Below, piece after piece: positions 39,322 through 51,454 of a stretch of 64,000 bases of DNA. Position numbers and translations under genes: made by a program. The stretch comes from Procambarus clarkii. Taxonomy: Eukaryota > Arthropoda > Malacostraca > Decapoda > Cambaridae. The stretch covers positions 40,343,730 to 40,407,729 of the forward strand of contig NC_091160.1 in assembly GCF_040958095.1 (NCBI RefSeq). Reading direction: 5' to 3'. How positions within the stretch are numbered: the stretch's first letter is position 1; each line of letters opens with the position of its first letter. The notes under the pieces were generated by a model. It had not been told where the DNA came from. It searched no databases and saw only the letters and a list, made by a program, of their open reading frames with translations.

Positions 39322-40487
39322 ACTAGCGGTTGATCATGTCCGAAGTAAACCCAATGAAGTTATCATTTTTGTTGTTGTAACATCCAGCCAATTTAAAAAC
39401 AAAAATTAATCATTTTGAGATAACTTACTATACTGTACATCTAGGATAACCAAAATTGGGATCATTTTAGTTTTATAAGCTTAATTTGGATTGTGAATGA
39501 TAAGGATTTTGATAATATTTTGGGTATAGCAGTCACATTTCTATTTTTTTTTTTTTAATTTCCAAAGTGATATTTTGATGGTAAAATCAGGGACAATGGA
39601 AAGTGGGTCTTTTAGAGCCTTATAAAAATCAGTGACGTTATGCAATTTGCATTTAGTCTCGGTATTTCTTACAGTGCACATTTATGTACTATTTATAAGA
39701 CTGTTGAATATAAAATTTGAGTAAAGAAATGGCCTTTAGCGGAATTTTTATTCAATCATTCTGCCAATATCTTATTAAATGTCACTATCTTAAAATTGCT
39801 GTTTTATAAAAGCACAGTAATGTAGTGTCCCACTGTGTGGGATGGCTGCAGTAGAATTAATTTGTATTATTCTACATTAATATTAAAGTGTACCAGTGCA
39901 AATACAAAGCAATGTACATCTTGACATGTAAGATGCTCGTCTGTTCTCCAGCAGATAACATGTGCATGTGAGCCGTTACTTTTCTTAAATTAATAGGTTA
40001 CATTTGTAGCATTGGTTATGAAAACATGCAAAACATGACCTATTAAAAGAGAAGACGAGTTGATATGTGAGTTATAAGTGTATGGTTGTCAGTATGTTTA
40101 CATTGACTACTATAAATAGAAGTATTTAAAGTATTTAATGCAAAATAATTAATGGTTTAAATACAGTTTTATTAAACTTTACATTGTTTGATATACCTGG
40201 TGTTTGTGAAATATAACGGTTCATAACAGCTTCCTTTGTAATTGGGGAAATACTTAAGAATGTGGCATAGGTACTAACTAGCACAACATGAACATAAAAG
40301 TAAAAGGGTAAGCAACTGTAATTAAGCAGGATCACGGACAGTTCAGTAAGTGAACGGAAAATAGCATTGATGCTAACAGAAATGGCATCCATTTACAAAT
40401 ATGCCTTTGCATGCTCCGCAAGATATCTGGAATTATATATGAGAATATGAGTAGCATGGTTTTTGTAAAGGTAAACAGTTAAATTTC
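39322..40487. other. Intergenic, nothing recognised
   Basis: AT-rich sequence downstream of SNRPC, up to the DIRS terminal repeat. No feature that I can support. Confidence 0.4.
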
Positions 40488-41929
40488 TGGAGGGAGCCCC
40501 TTCGGCTTCTCGGAGCTTACTAGGCTGATATGCTAATGTCAGACTTTGGCATTAGTCATGTGTATGGAGTTCTATGGGCCTACCGGAGACTACGAGCCAG
40601 ACCCTGGCCTCCTCAAGAGGCAAGGGAAGCAATGGCCTATAGAAACCCCCGTGTGGTTGGAAGCATTCTATGTCTGCCATCGAGCAGGTCAGGCACCCAG
40701 AAAGATAAGCATCCCGAAACAAACCCTTATTCTGTTGAAAATATTGCTACCAAAAGCCGAACAAGTGGATAGAACTCCCCTAAACGAAACGAGCAAACGA
40801 TCATGACGTCACTGCTCCGCTGTCTGCGCTGATCCCCCCTTCCCTGGGAGGGGGGAAGGTGGAGCCCAAGACCACACGCTAGCTATCTACCCTTTAGTTC
40901 TTAGGTTGATGCTAGAGGCTGTGGTCGTGTCCTCTAGCTTCAGACATAATTTCAGCACTGCTTTGAGTGTAGTGGCTGTCTTCTAGGGGTGCGAGAGCCA
41001 GGAGTTATTCTCCAGTACTCGGGCTGCATGCGCCTAAGGTTCCCTTCCCTAGGTGCCCTGTAAGTACTGCCCTTGGGGCTTGGGGTTACTTTCCACAAGT
41101 TCCTTGGGTCCTGTCTCTGCTGGCCATTTTATTGCTCGGTTTTTTGACCGCCCTTAGGGTGCTTGGGTGTTTTGTCTCCCTTGTTTACCTTAGGGTAAGA
41201 GGCAGTTTGCACTGGTTCGGGGCACAGGGTGCTGCATAGCTTGTTTTCACTGATTAGTGGCCGGCTCTGTTCCTCTAGGGTACGCTGTCCTCTTGCTGGG
41301 TTTTCTTTTTTGCCTTGTGGGGGGATCTGCCCTGCTTTTTGGCAACTTGTGCTTGACCTAGGTTCTCTGGTGGTGCCCCCTGCTAGGTTCCCTTGAGTGT
41401 ACACGTCCCTGGGGTACAGCTTTAGTGAGTTTGCTTGGTAGTTTTAGGCGCCGGTTAACGGTACCCCTGCCTGGGGTTACCTGGGAGTAAGTCGTTAAGC
41501 GCTCAGGGCCCTAAGAAACCTCTGGGGGCACTTGGGTCTGATGGATGTGACCCCGGGGTCCCCCCTCGCTTCGTGCGTGTTTGAGGGTTAATCGGTCCCC
41601 TTGTCTCAGGGTGACCCTGACTGTCTTTGCCTCCGTCATGCTGCCTGTTGGGTCGGTGACACTCGACCCTGAGTCCTGTGAGTAATGCTGCTTGCTGGTT
41701 ACTCAATTTACCCAGTCTAGTGATGATCTTATGAGGGTACAGGCGGTGCAGGCGTTGCATGCACGTTTTAGGGTGGTTGCTCACCCGGCTGCCCCGTTTT
41801 GCTTATTGTTCCCCTGACTTGGTGGTGGGGGACGCTTCGACCTTAGTTCAGTCCGCCCCCTCCTTCGTCCTGATCCGAACGTCCTTCCCCTCCTGTGGTT
41901 TGTTCTGGTCCCCCCACTCCCCCTGCTTC

Positions 41930-43010
41930 TGGCCCCGAAGCGTCTGAGGGTTTCGGAGCCGGTGCAGGGTTTAGATGGTCTTGAGGCTCGGGTAGTCTCG
42001 GGGGATGCCCCTTCCAGTGTGGCGACGGAGGAATTCGAGTCCAGTCTTCCTGCTGAAGCCACCGGGTCTGACCAGTGTGCCCCCTTCCATTTGGTTTACG
42101 AGGTTGTGCCAGCCTTGTCTTTTGAGGCCGGTGCTTTGGGAGATGACTTGGCCCCGGGTCCTGCGGAGGAGGATCCTAGGGCGGGGGAGGGGCTGACTTG
42201 GGAAAGGTCCTGCTGGACCCTGCCTGGGTTTTTCTACCCTCTGAGCGGGGCTTGTTGTTACAAGGAGTGGGGTTCCCTTCTCCCCCCCCCCCCCCCCTCT
42301 GCGTTCGAATTGGATTTGGTATCTGCCCCGGGTTCGGTTGCGTCGGTTCCGTCCTTCCGGAGGTTTTTGGCTTCTCGCATCCAACCTTCTGTGGTGCGGG
42401 CAGCCCTTGCGGCTTGCCTCCTGCGTGACTGATTATGCCTTGGTGATGAATCCGTCTTCGTTCAGGTTTGGGGCTTGGTTCCATTTCTTTGTCCGTTACG
42501 AGGTTCTGGAGTCGTCCTGGCTGGCGGACTGTCCTGTCTTTGCGTTGGAGGCTTGGCGTTCATTCATACCCGCACGCTTGAGTGGCGCGAGGCTGCGACA
42601 GTGGTTCAGGTTTTCCTGGGGGAAGGGGGTGACCTGGAGCACCTCAATGAGTGCTTGTTTGCCCCCTGCTCTTCCCTGGAATGTGGGCGTGGTGCAGCTC
42701 CATGTGCAGGTTCCCTCCCTCTCAACTGCACAGGCTGCTGAGGACATGCGTGCCTGTGGCCTTTTGGCTTCGGCTTTGCGTTTCTTTTCCCTCCTGGAGC
42801 TGTCGTCGGACTGGCTTGGGGCGTAGGGGCGCTCGGGGCCGTCCCTGGGTTCGGTGCCATGGGCTAGGCAGCTTGCTCGTCGGCTGCCTTGCTGAAGCTG
42901 TTTGCGCTGATCCTGCGGGATGCGGTTTCCCTGTTCTATACTTCCCGGTTCACGTGTCGGCAGGTAGTGCTTGCCTCCTCCCTGGAATCGGCCTGGGCCC
43001 TGGCTCTTAG
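41930..43010 (+). pseudogene. DIRS gag-like region
   Basis: Overlapping open frames (41962-42432 with 156 codons, 42338-42826 with 162 codons) together look like one protein broken by frameshifts, one of them at the C run at 42283-42296. No conserved motif is visible. The assignment rests on position upstream of the reverse transcriptase. Confidence 0.5.
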
Positions 43011-43539
43011 GATGTCTTCGCCTTTTTGTCCTCTGTTTTTTTAGGATTCTGCCGTAGCCCAGTATATTCAGGCTGCTTCGGCTCCTTGTCGGCCTATGTC
43101 TGACTTGTTGGTTCTCCGGGGGGAAGGGGGGAAGGGGGGACCATCCCGGAGGGGGTCATGCCAGGGCTCGGGGTTCCCCTCGTCGTGGTAGGCCACAGGT
43201 GCCCGGTTCGGGTTCGGCGCCACCTTTGGTCCCGCATTCGTCTAGTCGGCGCGATGGTCGCTCTGTGCGAGGTTTTGGGTCTCGTAAGGGATGCCGGCCC
43301 TTTTGAGGTTCAGCCCTCAGCCCTGAACCTTTTGAGGTTCAGCCCATTGACGGGGCGATGAGGTGGAGGCTTGTGTTGTTCGCACACGCTTGGTCCCACG
43401 ATTTGTGGGTGTTTCGGGTCGTTTCTTTCGGCCTGTGGTGGCGTTGGGTGGTCCCCTCCTCCTTCGAGAAGTTCAGGGCTGGCAGAGCACGCCTCTTTAC
43501 CTGCGCTCTGTCGGGTCATCTTGGAGTGGGATCTTTTGG

Positions 43540-43980
43540 GCGTGGTTGAAACGACGACGTCCCTCAGATGGGTTTCCCGTCTGTTCCCAGTCCCGAAACG
43601 GGACTGTGCGGACCTGCGGTTCATTCTGGACTTGTCCCGTCTGAACCCCTGGGTTCATTGCCCTTCCTTTCGCATGACTACGCTGTCCCAGGTTTGTCTC
43701 CTGTTGTAGCCGGGCACTTGGATGGTGTCCCTGGATTTCTGCGTGTCAATAAGCTCCTGGACGCTTATTGGCACGTCCCGATTCATCCGGGGTTCAGGGG
43801 TTGGCTCGGGTTTGTTGTAGGACATCAAGGTTACAGCTTTCGTTGTCTCCCGTTCAGGTTGAGCCTGGCACCTCGCGTGATCACATGCCTTACATGGGTC
43901 GTTGTGGTTCATTGTCTGAACTGGGGGGAGGGGGGAGGGGGGGTTCGATGCGGTCCTTGGCTCTTTGGCGCTGGTCGCTT
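43540..43980 (+). pseudogene. DIRS reverse-transcriptase region (frameshifted)
   Basis: Frames read TSLRWVSRLFPVPKRDCADL, FILDLSRLNPWV and FRMTTLSQVCLLL, then, after a shift, LDAYWHVPIHPGFRGWLGFV and the FRCLPFRLSLAPRV motif. These are typical of DIRS/Ngaro reverse transcriptases. At least two frame changes make this copy inactive. Confidence 0.75.
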
Positions 43981-43984
43981 CGGG

Positions 43985-45260
43985 TGACCCGTCCACCGAG
44001 TCCTCGGGGTTTGGCTCTCCTGGCAGTTCACGTGCGGAGTGTGTCCAACGTCTTGGCCGACGGCATGTCCCGTTTCGTTCCCCTCTCCACGGAATGGACG
44101 GTCGATGCCGACTCCTTCCGTTGGCTTTGCCGGACGTTCGGTCGCCCGGAGGTGGACCTCTTCGCCTCAGCGTGGTCACGGCGCCTTCCCTGTGTGTGGC
44201 GTCCTTTCCCGACTGCGAGGCCATCGGGGTCAATGCCTTTCGGCAGGATTGGTCAAGGTGGGGGTGTAACGGGGGGTGGGGGAAATAGCTCTATCTTGTC
44301 CATTATTCCACCCCCCAGTTAACTAACGAGGCCGGGGAAAACAGCTCTCTCTAGTCCGTTATCCCGTCCCCAGTTAGCTAACTATTCTAGAGCACTCCCA
44401 GAGATCCTAAGGCAACCTCTCTCGTTCAACACCTTGTAACCTAGGTATTTGACTACCTAGGTGCTAAGACTACAAGGCGCCGAGACTTGATCAGTTACCC
44501 GAAACTCTAGAGAGAACTCTAGAATACAGAATCATTGCCACAAACGTATAAGAGAAAACGAAAGGAAAGAAATGAATAGTGAAGTAATTAGTGAGGGTTT
44601 GGGGTGAGAGGGAGAGAGGTGGGAGGAGCAAGGAGGGTCATTAGTTGAAAGTGAGAGTTTAGAGAAGGGTGGAGGGAGAGGTGTAGATAGGTAGAAGTAG
44701 AAGAGTAGATAGTAGAAGTAGAAGAGTAGATACTAGAAGAAGAAATGCTGCCACCATCCATTCTAGACCATTACATACAAGACAAGGAATGGAACTTGTC
44801 TGTATCAAAATATTCTCAAAAGATGTTATTACTATGTATCAACTCCAAACATGTACTCATTAATATCTTGAATCTAGTAACCACCGAGGCTTTCTCACCT
44901 CAACTCAAAGCTCTAGGGAACAAAGACGATCTGACCTCAGGTCACTTGAGGTCATTAACGCTTTGAGGTGTGAGATCTCAGGCCGACAAACTGGCGCCTC
45001 TCAGATCCTTGTCTGTGACTCATGTACTATATATATGTATTAAACTAAACCAAACACTTTTACAGTGTTACAGGGGTTCCTGTACCTCTCCCCCGGTTCA
45101 GCTGTTGCTCCAGATGCTGACTCGCTTGGAGACTTACCAGGGAAGAGTTGTCCTCTTGGCTCTGTGGTGGCCGGCCCAGCCGTGGTTTCAGGCGCTGCTT
45201 ACTCGGTGTCCGAAACCGGAGGTTTTCCCGCGGCTCCGCTTTTTCCAGCAGATCGGCCGA
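43985..45260 (+). pseudogene. DIRS RNase H region, interrupted
   Basis: NVLADGMSRFVPLSTEWTVD, RPEVDLFASAWSRRLPCVW and FRQDWSRWG-like pieces run up to 44264. The continuation (LQMLTRLETYQGRVVLLALW, WPAQPWFQALL) reappears at about 45077-45260 beyond the solo LTR. Confidence 0.75.
44265..45072. mobile_element. Solo LTR (808 bp) inserted in the DIRS element
   Basis: Begins TGTAAC and ends GTTACA, the TG...CA ends of an LTR, and is flanked by the 4-bp direct repeat GGGG (44261-44264 and 45073-45076). The DIRS RNase H reading continues directly across it. It contains no coding region, but does contain a purine-rich stretch (44580-44735) and a TATATATAT near the right end. The orientation is unclear. 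It is an LTR-retrotransposon remnant left by LTR-LTR recombination. Confidence 0.75.
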
Positions 45261-45274
45261 AACGTCATGTGGCT

Positions 45275-45620
45275 TGTCTTGTCCTTAGTAAGGACAAGAC
45301 AAGAACATATCGATGCCAACACAGAAGACAATGTCCAACATAACAGGCCAATTACACTGGATTAATCTTTGTGTTTAGATAGGAGATGCCTCGTATGGGC
45401 CAATAAGCCTTCTGCAGCCCCTATGTTTATCCCTTATGTATCCCCCCGTGTTTTCACCTTCATTGTATTATCACCTGACCTAATGCGGGTATAAAATCAA
45501 CTAGTATTGTAAGATCTGTTCACTTGAGAATGAACCATGGAGGTTCGAAACGTCGTGCAAATTATACAAATAAGTGTAATACACTCTATAGTAAATCACT
45601 TCTTTTCTTCACCTTAAAAG
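45275..45620 (+). mobile_element. Repeat end with hammerhead-like motif
   Basis: Downstream of the truncated DIRS element lies a different repeat with a CTTGTCCTTAGTAAGGACAAG hairpin near 45280 and, at 45521-45557, CACTTGAGAATGAACC, a short loop, then GGTTCGAAACGTCGTGC. The CGAAACGTCGT and CTTGAGAATG elements match those in the palindrome at 10931-11089, with a different but still paired stem. A Penelope-like element terminal repeat is a plausible source. No coding sequence was seen. Confidence 0.5.
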
Positions 45621-46989
45621 TACGAAAATGAGTTTTGGAGAACTCCTATTTCAATTAAGCCCTGATGCTAAGAAAATAGTTAGAGGGATAGAAGCCCTAA
45701 ACCAGAAAATAATAAATACAGAATATGCGGTCATATTCAATGAAATATATATATATATATATATATAACATAACAAGTTATATAAATAAATAAAATTATT
45801 TTTCAATGAGAATCAAAAGATGGCAACCTGCCACATGCAGGGCCGTTCGACTGGAAGCCTCGGAATGAATCGATCATCAACCCCCCCTTGTATGATATGT
45901 ATCACAAGCATGAAGTCAGATGCTACGGGAGAGGACAACCACAGCCCGGGAGAAGCCCAGGGCTCAACCGTGCGGCAAGGCAGCGGGAGCCCCTTATATG
46001 GAAGCGAATGTGACACTAGCGAGCAGACCAGAGCAAAGCTGACCGATCAATGTTCGTGTGTCTACTAGACACAGCTTCCAGTAACACTTCACTTGGAACT
46101 TCTATATATAGTGAATGTTGCACTGCGGACATACGTTTTTTAAACAATTCGTATGTTCATCTTTTTCTGTATAGTTTTGAGATTTTTACGTTTTCATTGT
46201 AATCAAAAGTTTAACTCTACAATTTTAAAGGAGATACTTAGAAACAAGTTATTAAAAATGTTAGTTTAATATAAAAATTTACATAAAAACTTTAAGAAGA
46301 GACGCTAAGCCGGCTGTTGGATTTACCGCCCCAATCTCGGCTCTTTAAAGCGCCAGACAAACCTCTTTACTCCCGGCTTTCTCACCAGTAAACACACTAA
46401 TGGCCATAAAATTGGGCAATGGCTGGAGATTTATAATTGCAAACAATATAACAAATTTCCTGCATAATTGATTGCAAATTTAAGCAATGCATTATTAATT
46501 AAAATATTATTAGAGGTTTTTGCAGTTTTCTACATTTATGTTATTATTATTATTAAAATTCCAGCATTGAGCAAAATCTTTCTGAATTCTGTTCCGTTAA
46601 ACAAAAAATAGTTATTCACCGGTGTAAGTAATATTAAAACTTGTTTTTTTTCACAATAAACATACAGAGGCAAAACATATAAAAGTATATACATTTTATT
46701 ATTGTTAACCCTAAACAATTTCATAGAAAACTAAATTAACCGCAGACACTTATATTTCAATAAATAAATATAAATGGAAAATTATTACTTAGTTTCGTAT
46801 TTATGCAAATATATAATGTACAGCACTCAGCGATGTGTTTAGACCTATACATCCGGACAGTATAAAACATCCGGCAAAAATAGTAATTGCCAGAATTAGG
46901 CTTAGATACTGTTACCTACATGGCAATCAATTTCTTTCTTTATTATGCACCCCATGGCAGCTGCTAAGAATCTCAACTTTTTTTACTTA
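45621..46989. other. Intergenic, nothing recognised apart from (TA)n
   Basis: A (TA)n run lies at about 45747-45767. The rest is AT-rich or mixed sequence without identifiable genes. A short TTATTATTATTA run is near 46540. Confidence 0.4.
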
Positions 46990-49900
46990 TTTAATTATAT
47001 TTATTTATTATTAATTTATTTATTTATATACAAGAAGGTACATTGGGTTTGTGAGAATACATAGCACAGTATTTACAATCTTGTAAAGCCACTAGTACGC
47101 GCAGCGTTTCGGGCAGGTCCTTAATCTAACAGATAATTTTTAAGTAGGTAAATTCTAGCAGAATTAATAAAATGATAACAAATACATTGCATGTAAGAAA
47201 AAAATTGAGATGAGAGAGATTAGTAAGTATAGTAAAGCACATTGGTATATTAAAGCTCTGATTGATTACATTGACAACTTGATTGGTAATTTAAACGAAG
47301 ATTAATAGACACCATACAGCAGATTGACAGCACATATAAGAAGACAGCAATGATCCCAATAGTAAAGTTGTTCGGATTGGGTACATAAAGATTGGGAGAT
47401 TGGGTAGCAATAGATACAGTGCAATTTTAAAGCAACAAGGTAGGAAACTATGAAGATGAAATTAGGTACTTTTTTGTTTTGTTTTTGAATGACGCAAAAG
47501 TTGGACAGCTTTTCAATTCGTTAGGGAGTGAGTTCCATAGACTGGGTCTCTTTTATTTGCATAGAGTGTTTACACAGAATAAGTTTGACTTTGGGGGTAT
47601 CAAAGAGATATTTATTTCTGGTGTGGTGATAATGGGTCCTATTACATCTGTCCAGGGAGAGTTTCAGAGCAGGATTTGCATTTAAGAAGAGGGTTTTGTA
47701 AATGTAGTTGACACAAGAGAATTTATGGAGTGAGATTATGTTTAGCATGTTTAGGGAGTTAAACAAGGGGGGCTGAGTGTTGTCTGAAAGCAGAATTTGT
47801 TATTATTCTGATAGCAGATTTTTGCTGGGTGATGATGGACTTGAGGTGGTTTGCAGTGGTTGAACCCCATGCACATATACCATAGTTGAGATAGGGATAG
47901 ATTAGTGCATAATATAGTGAGATGAGAGCAGAGTTAGGTACATAATATCTGATTTTGGAGAGTATACCAACTGTTTTAGAGACTTCCTTAGTTATGTTTT
48001 GTATGTGGGTGCTGAAGTTGAGTCTCTTGTCTAGGAATAAGCCAAGAAACTTTCCATCACTTTTACTACTAATGTTAACATTGTCTATCTGAAGCTGAAT
48101 TGCATTTGTTGATTTGTTTCCAAATAAGATGTAGTAGGTCTTTTCTATGTTAAGTGTTAGTTTGTTGTTAAGTGTTAGTTTGTTGGTTGACATCCATAAG
48201 TGAACTTTTTTTTAGTTCATTATTAACAACATTATTTAGTGTATGTGGGTTGGGGTTAGAGTAGATGAGGGTAGTATCATCAGCAAACAATATAGGTTTC
48301 AGAATGTTGGTGACATTAGGCAGATCATTGATGTATATAAGAAATAGGAGAGGCCCCAAGATGCTGCCCTGTGGCCCTCCAACGGTTATTGGTAGAGTGG
48401 AAGAGGTTGTATCATTGATGGCTACACATTGCATGGTGTCTATCATTTAGATAGGATTGGATATAGTCCAGGGCATGGCCTCAGATTCCATAATGATGGA
48501 GTTTACGTAAGAGGTAGTTGTGATTAACAGTATCAAAGGCCTTTCTCAGGTCAATGAAGAGTCCAATCGGAAACTTATTTTTGTCAAGGGCTGAGTAAAT
48601 TATATCAAGGAGACTAATAATTGCATCGTTGGTACTCTTTTGGGAGCGGAAGCCAAACTGACAGGGGCTAAGAATGTCGAATTTTACGAGATAGGAGTAG
48701 AGCTGTTTGTAGATAATTTTTTCAACAATTTTTGATAGTATGGGTAGGTTTGATATTGGTCTATAATTGTTTATGTCTGCCGGATTACCTCCTTTATGAA
48801 CTGGCGTTACTCTTGCTTTTTTAAGGATATCAGGGAAGGTGTGACACTATAGATTTGTTGAACAGTAGAGCTATGGGTGGGGCAAGGGCATGGGAGGTGC
48901 TCTTGTATACAATGGATGGGATTTCACTGATGTTCCCAGCTTTGGTTTTTAGTGAGTGTATGATGGACACATCTGTCGGGCTGATTGGTGAAAGGAGAAG
49001 AGAGTGTGGATAGCTGCCTGAGAGATATGTGTCTGGGTCTGTGGGATTTTTCTGGTAAGATTAGCACCAACCGATGAAAAGAAGCTATTAAATTCATTTG
49101 CCATTTCTAAATCAGTTGACGGTGTATAGCCATCCTTAGAGAGTGTTATTTGGTTGTGGGAGTGTTGTTTAGTTCCTAGGATATTAGAGATGGTATTCCA
49201 TGTGCTTTTCATGTTGCCTTTTGCTTCTTTGAATCTAGTCTAATAATATGAAAGTTTAGCTTTTCTTATGATACTGGTAAGCACTGATGAGTACCTCTTA
49301 ACTACTTCCTTTGTAACTAGGCTAATCCTAAATTTCTTTTCATATTCATATTTTTTGTTCATTGATTTGAATATGCCACTTGTGAGCCACAGGTTGTTTA
49401 TTCTTGTCAGTTATTTGTTTGGTAAGGAGAGGACAATGAGTGTTGTAGAGGGTTTAGAGGCTTAGAGTTTTGTAGAGAAAGATGTTAGTTAATGAGTTTA
49501 TATCCTGTGTATTATTGAATTCAGATTCCCAGTTAATATTGTGAAGTGCATCTGTAAGATTGCCTAAATCTGATTCACTGTGTAGCCTAAATGAGAGTTT
49601 CTTGCTTTTTGATGGTGTTATGCTCATGCTTGCTATGAGGAAGGTAGGATAGTGGTCAGTTGTTCTGTTATAGATTACCCCAGATGTAAAGGGAGCTGTT
49701 ATATTACTCCATAAGTGATCCAAGGTAGTGGCAGATGTTTGAGCGACTCGGGTGGTTTTTGTGATTGTGGGGATTAGCATACAGAAGTTCATGCTGTTAC
49801 GGAAATAGTCAACTTGAGGGTTGTTTTGAAGACCCAGGTCAATATTGAAATCACCTCATAGAATGATGTGATTTTTGTTGAGATTATTTATAAGATTCCT

Positions 49901-50636
49901 TACGTTATCTGAGAATAAAGCTATGTTGGTATTGAGAAATCTATAGATGGCACCGATAGTCAAGGAGGATTTAAGGGATTTACTGGAGAACTTGGCAAAG
50001 GTATATTCACAATAGTCATCTCTATCACTTATGACACTATTGCAGATGAAGGTAACTTTGTAATATATTGCTGTGCCACCTCCTTTTTTTATTAGGCCTG
50101 CAGTTATGAATGGCTTTATAACCAGCTAAGTTATAGAGTTGGGTATAGTCTTTACTTAACCAGGTTTCTGTTAAAATAATGAAAGATCATTTATTACCTA
50201 GTGCTGTGAGTAGTGCATTTATATCATCAAAATGTTTACCAAGTGATCTAACATTTTGGTTGTAAACTGATAAGCAGGTGCTATTTAGGAATTTTTTTTT
50301 GCAAGATTTGCTGTGTAATACCTGCAATAATGATGATCAATGTGCTGATTAGTGTGGTTATGAGACAGAAGATTTCGATCAGGATCAATATCAGTATGCA
50401 TGTAGATGCAATGGGGTCACGATACAATAAAAAAAGCAATTACAGGAACAGCTAAATACTAAATCATCTGTAAATAGAAAGTAATTATAGCAAAAGGCAA
50501 CAATAAATGTAAGTACACAAAAAATAGAAACAATTAGAAGTGGAGTGAAGATCACCGTAGATAGCCAGGAAGGATACATTAGTTAGGTTAAGAGAGAAGA
50601 CAAAAAATCAGTAGAATGACAAGATTGATATATAGC
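46990..50636 (-). mobile_element. Non-LTR retrotransposon (endonuclease + reverse transcriptase), decayed
   Basis: Read on the minus strand: an endonuclease with GGGTAIYY (near 50060), GAIYR (near 49950), GDFNID (near 49840) and TTLDHLWSN...TTDHYPTFLI (near 49730-49630), a linker with ANEFNSFFSSVGANL (near 49080), then a reverse transcriptase with HKGGNPADINNYRPISNLP (near 48785), FIDLRKAFDTVNH (near 48540), [20 protein letters not shown] (near 48380), FADDTTL (near 48290) and a thumb region GLFLDKRLNF (near 48020). Several frameshifts and stops are present (for example after FDTVNH), so it is inactive, but fairly complete. It belongs to the CR1/Jockey-like group of APE-type LINEs; the exact clade was not assigned. 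Confidence 0.8.
47035..47125 (+). repeat. Flanking repeat, copy A (ATACAAGAAGGTA...)
   Basis: About 90 bp beginning TATACAAGAAGGTACATTGG and including TCTTGTAAAGCCACTAGTAC and GCGTTTCGGGCAGGTC. A related copy in the same orientation lies at 50637-50735, on the other side of the LINE. Confidence 0.8.
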
Positions 50637-50735
50637 AAATATACAAGAAGGTATATTAGGTTTATGAAATTATATTTCATTGCTGTTTTACATTCTTGTA
50701 CAGCCACTAGCACTCATAGCATTTCGGGCAAGTCA
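50637..50735 (+). repeat. Flanking repeat, copy B (ATACAAGAAGGTA...)
   Basis: Diverged direct copy of 47035-47125 (ATACAAGAAGGTATATTAGG, then TTCTTGTACAGCCACTAGC and CATTTCGGGCAAGTC). Confidence 0.8.
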
Positions 50736-50739
50736 TTAA

Positions 50740-51010
50740 TCCTAGTTATTTCCCTGGAATATGACCCGACAAATCGTTTAACAACCCGGTGCCCTATGCA
50801 GACGAGGAGTCACAATAACGTGGCTGAAATATGTTGACCAAATCACACACTCCTAGTGTGTGGTTTAGTCAACCAGGTACCCATTCACTGTTCGGTGAAC
50901 AGAGGCTACAGTTAAGGATTGGCGCCCACTCAATCCTCCCCGGCCAGGATATGAACCCAGGCCAAAGCTCCGAGCGAGTGCTTTACCACTGCACCATGGG
51001 GATTGTGAAC
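50740..51010 (-). mobile_element. tRNA-derived SINE, third family (reverse), with short palindrome
   Basis: On the minus strand a tRNA-like head (CCATGGTGCAGTGGTAAAGC, with B-box GGTTCATATCC at 50957-50947) lies at 51000-50935. The body is interrupted near 50792-50875 by a shortened version of the palindromic insert of 10892-11094: CACAATAACGTGGCTGAA, then arms GTTGACCAAATCACACACT / AGTGTGTGGTTTAGTCAAC. The hammerhead-like core is absent in this short version. Confidence 0.6.
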
Positions 51011-51454
51011 CTGTTGACTAAATGAGCACTCCAACTGTATATTCATAAAGCGAATCTGTTGACTAAATGAGCACTCCAACTGTATATTCCTGAAATTACC
51101 TGAGGGTAATTTCAGTCCTCGATGAGGACTGGAAGCCGGCGGCTTGTTGAAAGTCCCCCCCCCCTCTAATTCTGTGAGCAAGAGCTGCAACACATCACTA
51201 CTGTATCTGCTAATGTCCATCAGGCCCGGCTTTAAACCAATTTAACAAATTACACCCAGTTGGGTCCTGCACCCAAGGGGGGTCCCACCTTAGGGTAATA
51301 TATATACTCTTTGTCAAGTAACATTGCCTTCTAAGAGAGCTAAACCTGTACGGTATAAAGGCCCATCACAAACCAACATGAACTTGCAAGGTAATATTGT
51401 GATTTGTGTGTGTGTGTATTGCAAGGTAATGTTTATGGGAACATTACCGAGACA

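Larger units (their letters stand above)
40488..45290 (+). mobile_element. DIRS-type retroelement (5' repeat, gag, RT, RNase H), split by a solo LTR
   Basis: A 5' terminal repeat (about 40488-40980) is followed by a long untranslated leader, a gag-like region (about 41930-43010), a reverse transcriptase region (about 43540-43960) and an RNase H region (about 43985-44264, resuming at 45077-45260). The recombinase and 3' repeat are missing. The terminal repeat is inverted relative to coding sense when compared with the copy at 58430-60080, as expected for DIRS elements. The coding frames are broken by several frameshifts and C/G homopolymer runs. GC content is far above the neighbouring genes. 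Confidence 0.78.

Noticed and set aside
43655-44233. 192-codon minus-strand open frame
   Set aside because: Antisense to the DIRS reverse transcriptase and RNase H regions, in GC-rich sequence where long chance frames are common.
45280-45300. CTTGTCCTTAGTAAGGACAAG hairpin as a transcription terminator
   Set aside because: Hairpin terminators are not expected in this eukaryotic context, and the hairpin lies at a junction between two repeats.
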